A DNA stretch of 64,000 bases from Paenacidovorax monticola (GCF_014489595.1 NZ_CP060790.1:2356001-2420000), one strand, 5' to 3'. Shown: positions 28,580-38,756, counted from the stretch's first letter. Notes: generated by a model from the letters alone, not told the origin. Numbers and translations: made by a program.

Positions 28580-29475
28580 TCACAGAACGTAGTGGTCCAC
28601 GAGCAGCGCCGCGAACAGCACGCTCAGGTGAATCAGGGAAAAACGGAAGGTCTTGCGCGCCAGCGCGTCGGAGTACGCGCGCCACAGCCGGAAGCCGTAC
28701 CAGCAGAAGCCCAGGCCCAGCAGCACGGCGGCCACCAGGTAGATCCATGAACTCATGCCGTACACGAAGGGCATCAGGCAGCCGGCGAACAAGATCAGCG
28801 TGTACAGAAAGACCTGCAGCCGCGTGAATTCGTTCCCGTGCGTGACGGGCAGCATGGGCAGGCCGGACTTGCGGTAGTCCTCCACGCGGTACAGCGCCAG
28901 CGCCCAGAAGTGCGGCGGCGTCCACAGGAAGATGATGAGGAAGAGGATCATCGCCTCGGGCCCCACGTCCCCGTCATGGCCGCCCAGCCGAGCACCGGCG
29001 GCATGGCGCCCGAGGCGCCGCCGATCACGATGTTCTGCGGCGTTAGCGGCTTGAGGATCACGGTGTAGATCACCGCATAGCCCACGAAGGTGGCGAAGGT
29101 AAGCCACATGGTGAGCGGGTTGATCCACACGTAGAGCAGCACCGAGCCCGCCGCGCACAGCAGGGCCGAGAACAGCAGCGTCTGGGCATTGGACAGCTCC
29201 CCCTTGGCCGTGGGGCGCCAGGCCGTGCGCTTCATCTTGGCGTCGATGCCCTGCTCCACCAGGCAGTTGAACGCGGCGGCCGCCCCGGCCACCAGCCAGA
29301 TGCCCAGGCTGGCCACCGCCATGTGGCCCCATTGCGCGGCACTGGGCATGCCCGGCACGGCCAGCACCATGCCGATGAAGGCACAGAACACGATGAGCTG
29401 CACCACGCGCGGCTTGGTGAGCGCGTAGAACTGGGACAGGCGCGAAGGCGCCGGGAGGGCGGGAGCGACACTCAT
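28580..29475 (-). CDS. ctaB: Protoheme IX farnesyltransferase (heme O synthase), one frameshift
   Basis: About 298 residues with nine membrane helices. The UbiA-family motif N-x-x-x-D reads [18 protein letters not shown] and the second acidic loop [20 protein letters not shown]. Frame is lost at the run 28969-28972 (CCCC on the plus strand); restoring one base gives [20 protein letters not shown]. It farnesylates heme B to heme O, which CtaA then converts to heme A for the oxidase. The ATG overlaps the ctaA stop (ATGA). Confidence 0.93.
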
Positions 29476-30641
29476 GCGGGAACTCGTGATGCGCCCGAGG
29501 GCGCGGAAGAAGCTTGGGTTGCGCTGGCAGCGCGGCTGGCGCACAGCGCCCACGTGAGCACCACCACCAGCGCGGCTGCGCCGCCCGTGTGCAGCACGGC
29601 CGCCACCAGCGGCCAGTCCAGCACCACATTGGACAGCCCCGTGGCGAACTGCAGCGCCGCCAGCAGCGCGAGCCACCGGCGCTGGTGGCGCAGCGCGGGC
29701 GCCGCGCGCAGGCGCCACACGAGGGCAGCCAGCGCCAGCAGCACCACATAGGCGGCCAGGCGGTGCACATAGTGGATGGCCGTGAGGCCGGCGAAGCTGA
29801 TGTGGCTGCCGTCCTGCAGCAGGCCCAGTTCGCGCCAGATCTGGAAGCCCTGGCCGAACGCCATGTCGGGCCACCAACGGTCCTGGCACAAGGGGAAGGT
29901 GGTGCAGGCCAGCACGGCGTAGTTGGTGCTGACCCAACCGCCCAACACGACCTGCACGGCCACCAGGGCCGCACACAGCCACAGCAGCGCACGCACGCCG
30001 TGCGGCGCGGCCACGGGCGGCAGGCCCTTGGCGATCTGGGTCTGGCGCACGGCTTGCACGCACAGGAGCACCAGCAGCACCAGCCCCCCGATCAGGTGCA
30101 GGGTGACGATGGCGGGAAACAGCTTCATGGTCACGGTGAGCGCGCCGAACGCCCCCTGAAGGCATACCCACAGCAGCGTGAACGTGGGCCACCAGGGGCT
30201 GACCGCAGGCGCACCACCGCCGCGCAGGCGCTCGCGCCAGGCCCCCACGGTGAGCGCGATGATGAGCACGCCGACACCCGTGGCGAGGTAGCGGTGGATC
30301 ATCTCCACCCAGGCCTTGCCATGCGTGACCGGCCCCGTGGGCATGGCCTGCTGGGCGGCAGAGATCTCGGCGTGGGCCCCCACGGGGCTGGCGTTGCCGT
30401 AGCAACCCGGCCAGTCGGGGCAGCCCAGGCCCGAATCGGTCAGGCGCGTGAAGGCGCCGAACAGCACCAGGTCGAACGTGAGGAACAGCGTGAGCACCGC
30501 CAGGGCCTGCCAGCGCCGCACGGGCGCGTGGTGGCGGTTGCGCAGCCACACCCAGGCCAGCGGGCCCAGCGCGATCACGGCGCCCAGCAGCATGAGCCGC
30601 ACGAGCGGCGCCAGGTCGTACAGGGGCTGGGCTGCGTCCAT
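29472..30641 (-). CDS. ctaA: Heme A synthase (COX15/CtaA)
   Basis: 389 residues from [10 protein letters not shown], eight membrane segments. Conserved features visible: [20 protein letters not shown] with its cysteine pair, [19 protein letters not shown] and HYVHRLAAY, the histidines that bind the two hemes. It oxidises heme O to heme A. It overlaps the preceding SCO-like gene (TGATG) and the following ctaB by a few bases, so all are co-translated. Confidence 0.95.
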   Translation of the reverse strand: MDAAQPLYDLAPLVRLMLLGAVIALGPLAWVWLRNRHHAPVRRWQALAVLTLFLTFDLVLFGAFTRLTDSGLGCPDWPGCYGNASPVGAHAEISAAQQAMPTGPVTHGKAWVEMIHRYLATGVGVLIIALTVGAWRERLRGGGAPAVSPWWPTFTLLWVCLQGAFGALTVTMKLFPAIVTLHLIGGLVLLVLLCVQAVRQTQIAKGLPPVAAPHGVRALLWLCAALVAVQVVLGGWVSTNYAVLACTTFPLCQDRWWPDMAFGQGFQIWRELGLLQDGSHISFAGLTAIHYVHRLAAYVVLLALAALVWRLRAAPALRHQRRWLALLAALQFATGLSNVVLDWPLVAAVLHTGGAAALVVVLTWALCASRAASATQASSAPSGASRVPA

Positions 30642-31381
30642 CAGTGCGGCTCCGTGCGGCCCGCCGGGTCCCAGGAGGCCGAGGCGCGCAGCAGGCGGTC
30701 CAGATCGCGCTTGGCCTGGGCCGCCCCCTCGCGGTCCATGCGCGCCGGGAAGCGCATCATCCAGTGGCCCTGCGGGTCCACCACGTAGATGTGCTCGGAC
30801 AGCGCATGGCTCGGCGCGGGCGCCAGCCACTGCGCGATGGCCGGACCGTCAACGCGCAGCACCGTGGCCGAGCGCAGCCCCGGCGCGATGGCCTCGGGCA
30901 GCGGAGCGTCATCGGTGACGAGCCAGACCCAGTCCACACGCTCTTTCTCCTTGCCCAGGCTCTCGCGCAACTGGCGCTGCAGGTAGAGGTTGTTCTGGCA
31001 CGGCGCATCGCAGGCGCCGCCCGAGGCGCTCACGAGCAGCCACTGCCCCTTGAGGTCTGCCAACGGCTGCACGCCGCCGGCCAGCGTGCGCGCGGACAGG
31101 TCGGGGATGCTGCGCTGCGGCTCGATCAGCTCGCCGTAGTTGCGCCGCCCTTCGGGGCGCACCACGTAGTAGGTGAAATACGAGGCGATCACGGGCGCCG
31201 CGCACACCAGCATCACGCCCAGCATCTTCCAGCGGCCGCTGCGCGAGCGCTGTGCGGCCAGCGCGTCGTCCGCCTGCGGTAGTGCATGCACCGTGAGGCC
31301 CAGGGGCTGCGCTCCCACGCGCTCAGGGGGCAGGCTGGCGGCGCGGGCGAAGGGGGCGTCGGACGAGTTGGAACCAGACAT
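30641..31381 (-). CDS. SCO-like membrane-anchored protein of the oxidase cluster
   Basis: 246 residues, one membrane segment (about 55-75, [20 protein letters not shown]) and a periplasmic domain. [12 protein letters not shown] motif (two Cys spaced CxxxC) sits where SCO proteins keep CPDVC, and [13 protein letters not shown] follows, so a thioredoxin-like copper or thiol role in oxidase assembly is likely. It is found between SURF1 and ctaA in relatives. The first ATG is at 31381; upstream TTG at 31393 is possible. It overlaps the end of the SURF1 gene by 59 bases. Confidence 0.8.
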   Translation of the reverse strand: MSGSNSSDAPFARAASLPPERVGAQPLGLTVHALPQADDALAAQRSRSGRWKMLGVMLVCAAPVIASYFTYYVVRPEGRRNYGELIEPQRSIPDLSARTLAGGVQPLADLKGQWLLVSASGGACDAPCQNNLYLQRQLRESLGKEKERVDWVWLVTDDAPLPEAIAPGLRSATVLRVDGPAIAQWLAPAPSHALSEHIYVVDPQGHWMMRFPARMDREGAAQAKRDLDRLLRASASWDPAGRTEPH

Positions 31382-32093
31382 AGAGAAGTGCAATCAGGCC
31401 GCAGAGCCCGAACCATTGGAATGCGTAGCCGTAGTGCTTTTCGACGCCGGTGCCGACCACCGGCCAGTCGCGCAGCAGGCCTTCGCTGGGTTCTCCCGTC
31501 TGCAGAACAGTCAGGGGCGCCAGGGCCAGCCCGGTTTCTGCACGGAAGGCGTTCAGGTCGAGATTTTGCCGGATGCGCGAATACCCCTGCGCCCCATCGG
31601 CGCCCGTGAACTCGTACAGGCGCGAAGGCGGCAAGGCGATCCGGCCCGTGACGGCCACCGGCCCCTCGGGCGTTTCGATGCGCGGCAGGCGGCTGCGGTC
31701 CTGGAAGTCGCGCGGCACCCAGCCGCGCTGCACCAGCACCACGCCCGGACCGGGTTCGAGCCGCAGCGGCGTCAGCACGAAAAAGCCCGGCCGGCCGTGC
31801 ATCTGGCGGTTGTCCAGAAACACCGTCTGCCCGGCCACCCAGCGCCCCCGTAGCGCAATGGCGCGGTGCACTAACGCCTCGCTGCCTGCGCTGCTGCCGT
31901 CCGCCGCTGGCAGGCTGGCGCCGTCGAGCGCCGGCATGCGCTCGCGCGCGTCGATGGCGGCCTGCAGCGCCTCTTTCTGGGCGGCCCGGCCCAACTGCCA
32001 GCGCCCGAGCGACGCCGTCACGAGCATGCCGGCCACCGCGGCCACGGTGACCAGCCAGAAGCGCCAGCCGCCGCGCGTTGTCGAAGAGGTCAC
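31323..32093 (-). CDS. SURF1 family cytochrome oxidase biogenesis protein
   Basis: 256 residues using the GTG at 32093; no ATG precedes the first membrane helix, so GTG is the likely start. Two membrane helices bracket a periplasmic domain: FWLVTVAAVAGMLVTASLG at the N-terminus and [19 protein letters not shown] at the C-terminus. The SURF1 signatures GRWQLGRAAQKEAL and VLVQRGWVPRD are present. It assists heme A insertion into subunit I. It diverges from the DUF2909 gene with 15 bases between the start codons. Confidence 0.92.
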   Translation of the reverse strand: MTSSTTRGGWRFWLVTVAAVAGMLVTASLGRWQLGRAAQKEALQAAIDARERMPALDGASLPAADGSSAGSEALVHRAIALRGRWVAGQTVFLDNRQMHGRPGFFVLTPLRLEPGPGVVLVQRGWVPRDFQDRSRLPRIETPEGPVAVTGRIALPPSRLYEFTGADGAQGYSRIRQNLDLNAFRAETGLALAPLTVLQTGEPSEGLLRDWPVVGTGVEKHYGYAFQWFGLCGLIALLYVWFQLVRRPLRPRRQPAP

Positions 32094-32108
32094 GGGATAA
32101 TGTGCTCC

Positions 32109-32339
32109 ATGAAATACCTTGTGCTCATCGCGTTCCTCGCCATCCTGGCGAGCCTGGCCTCCGCGCTGTTCTTCATGATGCGCAACGGGCGCGACGCACA
32201 GGCCGACAAGGCCAAGGGCAGCCACATGGCCCGGGCCCTGGCGGTGCGCGTGGGGCTGTCCATTGTGCTCTTCGTGTGCCTGCTGCTGGCCTGGAAGCTG
32301 GGCTACATCCAGCCGACGGGCCTGCCGGTGGCGCGCTAG
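32109..32339 (+). CDS. DUF2909 twin-transmembrane protein
   Basis: 76 residues from MKYLVLIAFLAILASLASAL, two membrane helices with a short charged loop (MRNGRDAQADKAKGSHMAR). Members of this small family sit beside SURF1 and oxidase genes in many betaproteobacteria; a role in oxidase assembly is inferred only from that. It is the only plus-strand gene in the oxidase locus and ends at a strong bidirectional terminator. Confidence 0.85.
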   Translation: MKYLVLIAFLAILASLASALFFMMRNGRDAQADKAKGSHMARALAVRVGLSIVLFVCLLLAWKLGYIQPTGLPVAR

Positions 32340-32353
32340 CCGCCACACGCCAG

Positions 32354-32395
32354 CCCCCAACAAAAAAGCGCCATGAGGCGCTTTTTTGTTGGGGG
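32354..32395. terminator. Bidirectional rho-independent terminator
   Basis: Perfect 19-base arms: CCCCCAACAAAAAAGCGCC (32354-32372) and its complement (32377-32395) around the loop ATGA. The stem carries A6 on one side and T6 on the other, so it can stop both DUF2909 (plus) and ctaE (minus), which converge here. Confidence 0.92.
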
Positions 32396-32406
32396 AAGAA
32401 CCCGTG

Positions 32407-33288
32407 TCACATCCAGTAGACCAGCACGTACAGGCCCAGCCACACCACGTCCACGAAGTGCCAGTACCAGGCAGCGCCCTCGAAGCCGAAGTGGCGCTCG
32501 GCGGTGAAGTGGCCCTTTTGCAGGCGCAGCGTGATGAACAACAGCATGAGCATGCCGACGAACACGTGGAAGCCGTGGAAGCCGGTCAGCATGAAGAACG
32601 TGGAGCCGAAGATGCCGGAGCTGAGCTTGAGGTTCAGGTCGGTGTAGAGGTGGTAGTACTCGTAGCCCTGCACACACAGGAACACGAAGCCCAGCAGCAC
32701 GGTGATCCACATGAAGCCGATGGTCTTGCCGCGCTCGTTCTCGCGCAGCGCGTGGTGGGCGATGGTGAGTGTCACGCCCGAGCTCAGCAGCAGTGCCGTG
32801 TTGATGGTGGGCAGCCAGAAGGGGCCCACGGTCTGGAATGGCTCGACGATGTTGGCGGGCGACGCCGTCACGCCAGCGGCCACGCTGGGCCACACGGCCT
32901 TGAAGTCGGGCCACAGCAAGGCATTGTCCAGGCTGCCCAGCGCCGGCACGGAGTGCGAGCGCGCCCACCACAGGGCCGTGAAGAACGCGCCGAAGAACAT
33001 CACTTCCGAGAAGATGAACCAGCTCATGCTCCAGCGGTACGACAGGTCGATCTTGTGACCGTACAGGCCGCCCTGGCTTTCATGCGCTGCGTCGCGGAAC
33101 CACTGGTAGAGCACGAACAGCCACCACACCAGGCCCAGCGCCAGGGAATACTTGCCCCAGTCGTGGCCGTTGATCCACTGGCTCGCGCCGAGAATCACGA
33201 AGAACAGGCCGGCAGCCGCCATGACGGGATGGCGGGAATCGGCAGGCACGTAGTAGTACGGGGTTGCACCGGGGGTCGTTGCACTCAT
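32407..33288 (-). CDS. ctaE: Cytochrome c oxidase subunit III
   Basis: 293 residues, seven membrane helices. Family motifs include YRWSMSWFIFSEVMFFGAFF, LLSSGVTLTIAHHAL and the C-terminal GFHGFHVFVGM and WYWHFVDVVWL. Subunit III stabilises the catalytic core and the D proton pathway. Its stop lies 12 bases from the bidirectional terminator, marking the end of the ctaC-D-G-E transcript. Confidence 0.97.
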   Translation of the reverse strand: MSATTPGATPYYYVPADSRHPVMAAAGLFFVILGASQWINGHDWGKYSLALGLVWWLFVLYQWFRDAAHESQGGLYGHKIDLSYRWSMSWFIFSEVMFFGAFFTALWWARSHSVPALGSLDNALLWPDFKAVWPSVAAGVTASPANIVEPFQTVGPFWLPTINTALLLSSGVTLTIAHHALRENERGKTIGFMWITVLLGFVFLCVQGYEYYHLYTDLNLKLSSGIFGSTFFMLTGFHGFHVFVGMLMLLFITLRLQKGHFTAERHFGFEGAAWYWHFVDVVWLGLYVLVYWM

Positions 33289-33342
33289 TTCAGCTCCTGA
33301 TTCTCAAAATCTCTTGTTATCGGTAGGGCGTGCCATGGCACT

Positions 33343-33560
33343 TCAGACAATCCATTTCACCAGGGTGATCAGCCCCACGACCAGCAGAAAAACCGCCACC
33401 AGCCCCACCACCACGATGTGCAGGGGTTGAGCTTCTCGATGTCCTGCTGGTAGTCGCTGCCCTTGCGCAGGCCGATGAACGACCATGCGACGGCCTTGAC
33501 CGTGCGCCACAGCGATCCCTTGCGCCGCACCGCGGATTTGTCGTCTTGGGCATGCTGCAT
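33343..33560 (-). CDS. DUF2970 small membrane protein, one frameshift
   Basis: About 72 residues after repair. MQHAQDDKSAVRRKGSLW leads to AVAWSFIGLRKGSDYQQD, typical of DUF2970, then a C-terminal helix HIVVVGLVAVFLLVVGLI. A missing base in the run 33423-33426 separates the two halves. The ATG overlaps the ctaG stop (TGATG). Presumed oxidase accessory protein from its fixed place between ctaG and ctaE. Confidence 0.82.
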
Positions 33561-34180
33561 CACGAACCAGCCTCCACGGGAGTTGCGGCGCCACCGGCGG
33601 CGGCCGTCTGCGGTGCGACAGGCGTCTTGCCGCCCACCTCGAAGAAGGTGTACGACAGCGTGATGGTCGTGACATCCTTGGAGATGCGCGGATCGATCAC
33701 GAAGGCCACCGGCCACTCCTTCTTCTCGCCGGGCTCCAGCGTGTACTGGTTGAAGCAGAAGCACTCCAGCTTGTTGAAGTGTGCAGCCGCCTGGCGCGGT
33801 GCATAGCTGGGGATGGCCTGGGCCGCCATGCGCCGGTTCTGCACGTTCTGGAATTCGTACATCACCGTGGCGAGTTCGCCGGGGTGCACCTTCACGGAAC
33901 GCTGGGCGGGCTTGAAATCCCAAGGCCCGCGCGCGTTCGCATCGAACTCGACGGTGATGGTGCGGCTCGTGTCCACCTGGGTGTTGGCCGGCACCTTCAC
34001 GTCCTTGCCGGCCACGCCGTTGCCGGGGACCTGGCGCTCGGACAGCGAAAGGATGTTGATGCCCGTCAGCTCGCAGATGTGCTTGTAGATGGGGATCAGC
34101 GCGTAGCCGAAGGCGAACATGCCGACCGCGATCACGGCCAGCTTGCCCACCATCTTGGCGTTTTCGCGGTGCATGCTCAC
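33560..34180 (-). CDS. ctaG: Cytochrome c oxidase assembly protein COX11/CtaG
   Basis: 206 residues. One N-terminal membrane helix (VGKLAVIAVGMFAFGYALIPIY) and a periplasmic domain with the copper motif CFCFNQ (about 138-143). It delivers copper to the CuB site in subunit I. GTG at 34180 is better spaced from the GAGGG upstream than the ATG at 34174; either is possible. Confidence 0.95.
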   Translation of the reverse strand: MSMHRENAKMVGKLAVIAVGMFAFGYALIPIYKHICELTGINILSLSERQVPGNGVAGKDVKVPANTQVDTSRTITVEFDANARGPWDFKPAQRSVKVHPGELATVMYEFQNVQNRRMAAQAIPSYAPRQAAAHFNKLECFCFNQYTLEPGEKKEWPVAFVIDPRISKDVTTITLSYTFFEVGGKTPVAPQTAAAGGAATPVEAGS

Positions 34181-34193
34181 GGACTGCAGACCC

Positions 34194-34306
34194 TCAGTGG
34201 GAAGACAGCAGGACCATCTTGACCATGAACCCCACGAAGAAGGCTGCGGCCACGGATGCCAGGATCAGCGCCATGCGCAGATTGCCCTTCTTTTGCTCGG
34301 GGTCAT
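34194..34306 (-). CDS. Cytochrome oxidase small assembly protein, 37 residues, frameshifted
   Basis: A tiny gene between ctaD and ctaG that is easily missed. After adding one base to the run 34299-34302 the ATG at 34306 reads MTPEQKKGNLRMALILASVA and then AAFFVGFMVKMVLLSSH: a short charged start and one membrane helix. A small one-helix protein of this kind occurs at the same place in related genomes. It starts 17 bases after the ctaD stop and ends 13 bases before ctaG. Without the repair there is no start codon in the frame of the helix. Confidence 0.75.
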
Positions 34307-34322
34307 GGCTCGGATGCTCCGG

Positions 34323-35953
34323 TCAGCCGATCACGCGGGTCGCGGTGGCGTCCAGCTTCGGAGGATTCTCGAAGGTGTGGAAAGGCGCCGGCGAAGGCAC
34401 TTCCCACTCCAGGCCTTCGGCCGCTTCCCAGGGCTTCTGCGGGGCCTTGGCGCCACTGCCGCGCATGGCGGGCAGCACGATGGCCAGGAAGAAATACACC
34501 TGCATCAGGCCGAAGCCGAAGGCGCCGATGGAGGCGACCATGTTGAAGTCGGCGAACTGCATGGGGTAGTCGGCATAGCGGCGGGGCATGCCGGCCAGAC
34601 CCAGGAAGTGCATCGGGAAGAAGGTGATGTTGAACGTGATCAGCGAACCCCAGAAGTGGATCTTGCCGCGCGTCTCGCTGTACATCACGCCGGTCCACTT
34701 CGGGCTCCAGTAGTAGTAGGCCGCGAACATCGAGAACAGCGAACCGGCCACGAGCACGTAGTGGAAGTGGGCCACCACGTAGTAGGTGTCCTGCAGCTGG
34801 ATGTCGATCGGAGCCATCGACAGGATCAGGCCCGTGAAGCCGCCCATCGTGAACACGAAGATGAAGCCCACGGCGAACAGCATGGGGGTTTCAAAGGTCA
34901 TGGAGCCGCGCCACATGGTGGCCACCCAGTTGAAGATCTTCACGGCCGTAGGCACGGAGATCAGCATGGTGGCGTACATGAAGAACAGCTGGCCCGTCAC
35001 GGGCATGCCCGTGGTGAACATGTGGTGAGCCCACACGATGAAGGACAAGATGGCGATCGACGAGGTGGCGTACACCATCGAGGCATAGCCGAACAGCTTC
35101 TTGCGGCTGAAGGCGGGCACGATCTGGCTGATGATGCCGAAGGCCGGCAGGATCATGATGTACACCTCGGGGTGGCCGAAGAACCAGAAGATGTGCTGGT
35201 ACATCACCGGGTCGCCGCCGCCGGCGGGGTTGAAGAAGCTGGTGCCGAAGTGGCGGTCCGTCAGCGTCATGGTGATGGCGCCGGCCAGCACGGGCATCAC
35301 GGCGATCAGCAGGTAGGCGGTGATGAGCCAGGTCCAGCAGAACATGGGCATCTTCATCAGCGTCATGCCGGGAGCGCGCATGTTCAGGATGGTGACGATG
35401 ATGTTGATAGAGCCCATGATGGACGACGCGCCCAGGATGTGCATCGCGAAAATGCCGGCGTCCATCGAGGGGCCCATCTGCAGCGTCAGCGGTGCGTACA
35501 GCGTCCAGCCGGCCGCAGGCGCGCCGCCGGGCATGAAGAACGAAGCCACGAGCATGATGGCCGCGGGAATCATCAGCCAGAAGCTGAAGTTGTTCATGCG
35601 CGCGAAAGCCATGTCGGACGCGCCGATCTGCAGCGGGATCATCCAGTTCGCAAAGCCCACGAAGGCCGGCATGATGGCGCCGAACACCATGATGAGGCCA
35701 TGCATGGTGGTGAGCTGGTTGAACAGCTCGGGGTTCACGACCTGCAGGCCGGGCTGGAACAGCTCGGCGCGGATCAGCAGCGCAAGAATGCCGCCGACCA
35801 TCAGCATGGTGAACGAGAACAGCAGGTACAGCGTACCGATGTCCTTGTGGTTGGTGGCGAACACCCAGCGGCGCCAGCCCGTGGGGCATGGTGGTGGTGA
35901 TCGTCGTGTGCGTGGCCGCCTGCGTGCCCGTGGTTGTCAAGAACTGCGCTCAT
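34323..35953 (-). CDS. ctaD: Cytochrome c oxidase subunit I, one frameshift
   Basis: About 543 residues after repair. A His-rich N-terminus (MSAVLDNHGHAGGHAHDD and more His) is joined, once a base is added to the run 35883-35886, to TGWRRWVFATNHKDIGTLYL. Twelve membrane helices follow, with the heme and CuB ligand motifs MHGLIMVFGAI, WFFGHPEVYIMILPAFG, VWAHHMFTTG and VVAHFHYVL. It is the catalytic subunit that reduces oxygen and pumps protons. The break is in a short C/G run and is read as a sequencing error. Confidence 0.96.
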
Positions 35954-35982
35954 CTTGGATTCCTCAATGCTGGGGGGCAGGG

Positions 35983-37152
35983 TTACTTGGCCCGCTGGGC
36001 CACGACTTCAGACGGCTGCACCAGCTGGCCGGTCTTGTTGGACCAGGCGTTCTTGGTGTAGCTGACCACTGCGGCCAGGTCGGTGTCGCTCAACTGCTTC
36101 CAGGACGGCATGGCACCGTTGGCCGCGCCGTTGAGCACCACCTGCAGCTGCTTGGCATGGTCGGTGTCGAGCACGATGGCCGAGCCGTCCAGGGGCTTGA
36201 TGGGGCCCGCGCCCTTGCCGTTGGCCTGGTGGCAGGCGGCGCAGTTGGCCGCATACACCTTCTCGCCGCGCTTCACGATGTCGTCGAGCGTCCACACCTT
36301 GGTGGGATCGTCCAGCTTGGCGGCGGCCTTCTTCTTCTCGGCGGCGACCCACTGGGAGTAGTCCTCGGCCGAGAGCACCTTCACGTGGATGGGCATGTAG
36401 GCATGCTCCTTGCCGCACAGCTCGGCGCACTGGCCGTAGTAGTCGCCCACCTTCTCGGCGCGGAACCACGTGTCGCGCACGAAGCCGGGGATGGCGTCCT
36501 GCTTGATGCCGAAGGCCGGCACCATGAAGGCGTGGATCACGTCGTTGGCCGTGGTGATGACGCGCACCTTCTTGCCCACGGGGACGACCATGGGGTTGTC
36601 CACCTTCAGCAGGTAGTTGACAGGCGCGTCGGCCACCTTGCCGCTGTCGGACATGGCGCGATGGCCGCTGTCCAGCGTGGAGATGAAGGCCAGGCCTTCG
36701 CCCTCGCCGTTGATGTAGTCGTAGCCCCACTTCCACTGGTAGCCCGTGGCCTTGATGGTGAGGTCGGCATTGGTCGTGTCCTTCTGGGCCACCAGCACCT
36801 TGGTGGCGGGCAGGGCCATGAGGATCACGATGATGAAGGGGACGATGGTCCACACCACCTCGACGGTGACGGACTCGTGGAAGTTGGCGGCCTTGGCACC
36901 GCGCGACTTGCGGTGCTTCCAGATCGAATAGAACATCACCGCGAACACGCCGATGAAGATCACCGTGCAGATGATCAGCATCATCCAGTGCAGGAAATGC
37001 TGCTCTTCCGCGATCTTGGTCACCGGGGGATGCAGGTTCAGCTGATTGACTGCGGGACCGCCCGGCAGGTCTTGGACGGCATGGGCCGCGGTGCCCACCC
37101 ATGCACCGGCAGTCAGCAGCAGAGAAGCCAGCTTGTTGGAAATGCTCTTCAT
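35983..37152 (-). CDS. ctaC: Cytochrome c oxidase subunit II with fused cytochrome c domain
   Basis: 389 residues. A signal peptide is followed by two membrane helices (about 55-125) and a cupredoxin domain with the CuA motif CAELCGKEHAYM and upstream DVIHAFMVP. A C-terminal extension carries a c-type heme motif CAACH (about 310) and a YTKNAWSNKTG tail, so the enzyme is caa3-like and can accept electrons on its own cytochrome domain. It is first in the oxidase transcript; ctaD follows after 29 bases. Confidence 0.97.
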   Translation of the reverse strand: MKSISNKLASLLLTAGAWVGTAAHAVQDLPGGPAVNQLNLHPPVTKIAEEQHFLHWMMLIICTVIFIGVFAVMFYSIWKHRKSRGAKAANFHESVTVEVVWTIVPFIIVILMALPATKVLVAQKDTTNADLTIKATGYQWKWGYDYINGEGEGLAFISTLDSGHRAMSDSGKVADAPVNYLLKVDNPMVVPVGKKVRVITTANDVIHAFMVPAFGIKQDAIPGFVRDTWFRAEKVGDYYGQCAELCGKEHAYMPIHVKVLSAEDYSQWVAAEKKKAAAKLDDPTKVWTLDDIVKRGEKVYAANCAACHQANGKGAGPIKPLDGSAIVLDTDHAKQLQVVLNGAANGAMPSWKQLSDTDLAAVVSYTKNAWSNKTGQLVQPSEVVAQRAK

Positions 37153-37210
37153 AGTTCTCACTTACTTCTAAGCCTCAATGTAACCAATCCCTTGGCACGC
37201 CTGCGTGGGG

Positions 37211-37678
37211 TCAGGCGGTGCGCAAAGCCATGCGGATCTCCGATGCCAGGGCCTGCCGGAGCTCGGGGCGCACGTAGCGCCCCACCTCCACCGAACGTCC
37301 TTGCGCCGACACCATGATCAGCGAACGATCGCAGGCCTTGGGCTCCACATGAACCCGGCTTCGGTCAAATTCGGACCGCACCTTGCGGCCGGCGGTCTCG
37401 CACTCCACCACGAGGCTGGCGCCTTGCAGGGAGATCGTTTCCGCGTCCTTCATGTGGCGGCCGAAGACCACCAGGGCCCAGCCCGCAGCGGCCATACAGA
37501 AGCCCGCCACGGACATGGCGACATGAACGCCGCGCAGCCAAAGCGCCGAGGCCACAGCCAGTGAAAACATGCAGAAGGCCAGGTATGCGCAACCCATCTG
37601 CGCCAGCGTTCCAGGACTGCTGCGCACTGAGCGCCAGTCGATCCGCTGGCCCGATACCGTGGCAAAACGAAACGTCAA
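37211..37678 (-). CDS. DUF2244 family membrane protein
   Basis: About 155 residues using the TTG at 37678, preceded by AGGGGA; this gives the standard family start (L/M)TFRFATVSGQRIDW. Two membrane helices (MGCAYLAFCMFSLAVASALW and AMSVAGFCMAAAGWALVVF) and a soluble tail with GRHMKDAETISL and RSEFDRSRVHVEP. No ATG is available in frame nearby, so either TTG is used or another base is missing near the start. It lies just upstream of ctaC on the same strand. Function unknown. Confidence 0.75.
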   Translation of the reverse strand: MTFRFATVSGQRIDWRSVRSSPGTLAQMGCAYLAFCMFSLAVASALWLRGVHVAMSVAGFCMAAAGWALVVFGRHMKDAETISLQGASLVVECETAGRKVRSEFDRSRVHVEPKACDRSLIMVSAQGRSVEVGRYVRPELRQALASEIRMALRTA

Positions 37679-37822
37679 GCCCGTCCCCTGTCTCCATCCA
37701 CCATGCCGTGGGCCTCTGCCCTGAGGTCGCGGGCGAACCGCCGCACAGGGAGAAGTCCAAATTTTCGTCAGGAATTGTAGCCTGCCTTGTTCCAGATCAT
37801 TGACAGGACCTGGGCGCATGGC

Positions 37823-38731
37823 TCACTCTGGCGCGGAACGGGAGCGCTCGTGCAGCATCGCGCGCATGTCCTGCAGCGAAACGGAGCTGCTTTCGCTCAT
37901 GCGCACCCGGGGTGTCGGCTTGAAGGCGTGGCCATAGACGATCTCGAAAGTGAGCGCGAGCTGCCCGCCATGCTGCGGGTCCGCCAGCCGCTCGGCCAGG
38001 GCCTGCTCCAGGCGCTCGCGCCACCGCCGGCCGCGCAGGCCCGCGAAGCGCGCGGGATGCAGGTTCGCCCCCAGTTCACGCAGCTCCTGCAGCAGCCGCG
38101 CGGGCGTCGCAAAGGTCAGCGTGATGCGCTCCATGTCCATCACGGGCTCGGCAAACCCCGACTGCACCAGCATGTCGCCCCAATCATGCATGTCGGTGAA
38201 CGCATGGCCCGCGGGGGGCCAACCCAGTTCGGCGTACAGCGCGTGCAGTTCGCGCACCGTGTCAGGTCCCAGGCACGAGAACATCAGGTAGCCGTCCACC
38301 GCAAGCGCGCGGTGCCATTGCGCGATGAGGGCCTGGGGATCGGCCGCCATGTGCAGCGCCATGTTGGACCACAGCATCTGCACGCCGCCGTCCTGCGGCA
38401 GGCCGAAATGCGGCTGCGTGCCGCGCCAGTGCGCAGCCTGCCACCAGCGCGCCCCCAGGGCCTGGCGGGCTGCCTCGGCCCGGGCGGGCGCGGTTTCTGC
38501 CACCACGCAGGAAGCCTGCGGATAGCGTTGCGCGACCAGGGCATGACCCTGCAGCCCGCCCCGCACGGGGTCCCAGTCGCACCATGCCGCCGGGGCCTGG
38601 CGGATCCATTGCAGCCTCTCCTGCATGCGGCGCGCCACTTCTTCATGGAGCCAGGGGGAGGCGGCGGGCGCGGCGGCATGCCAGCGCGCCGCGGCGGCAG
38701 GGTCGATGGTGGGGGGAAGGTGCTCGGACAT
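37823..38731 (-). CDS. bioC: BioC-like SAM-dependent methyltransferase
   Basis: 302 residues from MSEHLPPTID. The Rossmann part has an unusual motif I (CDWDPVRGGLQGHALVAQRY) and the BioC-like LQMLWSNMALHMAADPQALI, DGYLMFSCLGPDTVRELHAL and FTDMHDWGDMLVQSGFAEPVMDME patterns. BioC methylates malonyl-ACP to prime the biotin pimeloyl chain. The WDPVRGG motif I is less glycine-rich than canonical BioC, so another small-molecule methyltransferase cannot be excluded. Divergent from comF with 25 bases between. Confidence 0.78.
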   Translation of the reverse strand: MSEHLPPTIDPAAAARWHAAAPAASPWLHEEVARRMQERLQWIRQAPAAWCDWDPVRGGLQGHALVAQRYPQASCVVAETAPARAEAARQALGARWWQAAHWRGTQPHFGLPQDGGVQMLWSNMALHMAADPQALIAQWHRALAVDGYLMFSCLGPDTVRELHALYAELGWPPAGHAFTDMHDWGDMLVQSGFAEPVMDMERITLTFATPARLLQELRELGANLHPARFAGLRGRRWRERLEQALAERLADPQHGGQLALTFEIVYGHAFKPTPRVRMSESSSVSLQDMRAMLHERSRSAPE

Positions 38732-38756
38732 GGGCCGTGGCGAGTATATTGAGTCC

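Noticed and set aside
35320..37317. Plus-strand frame of 665 codons across ctaC and ctaD
   Set aside because: Antisense to two oxidase subunits with all metal ligands present.
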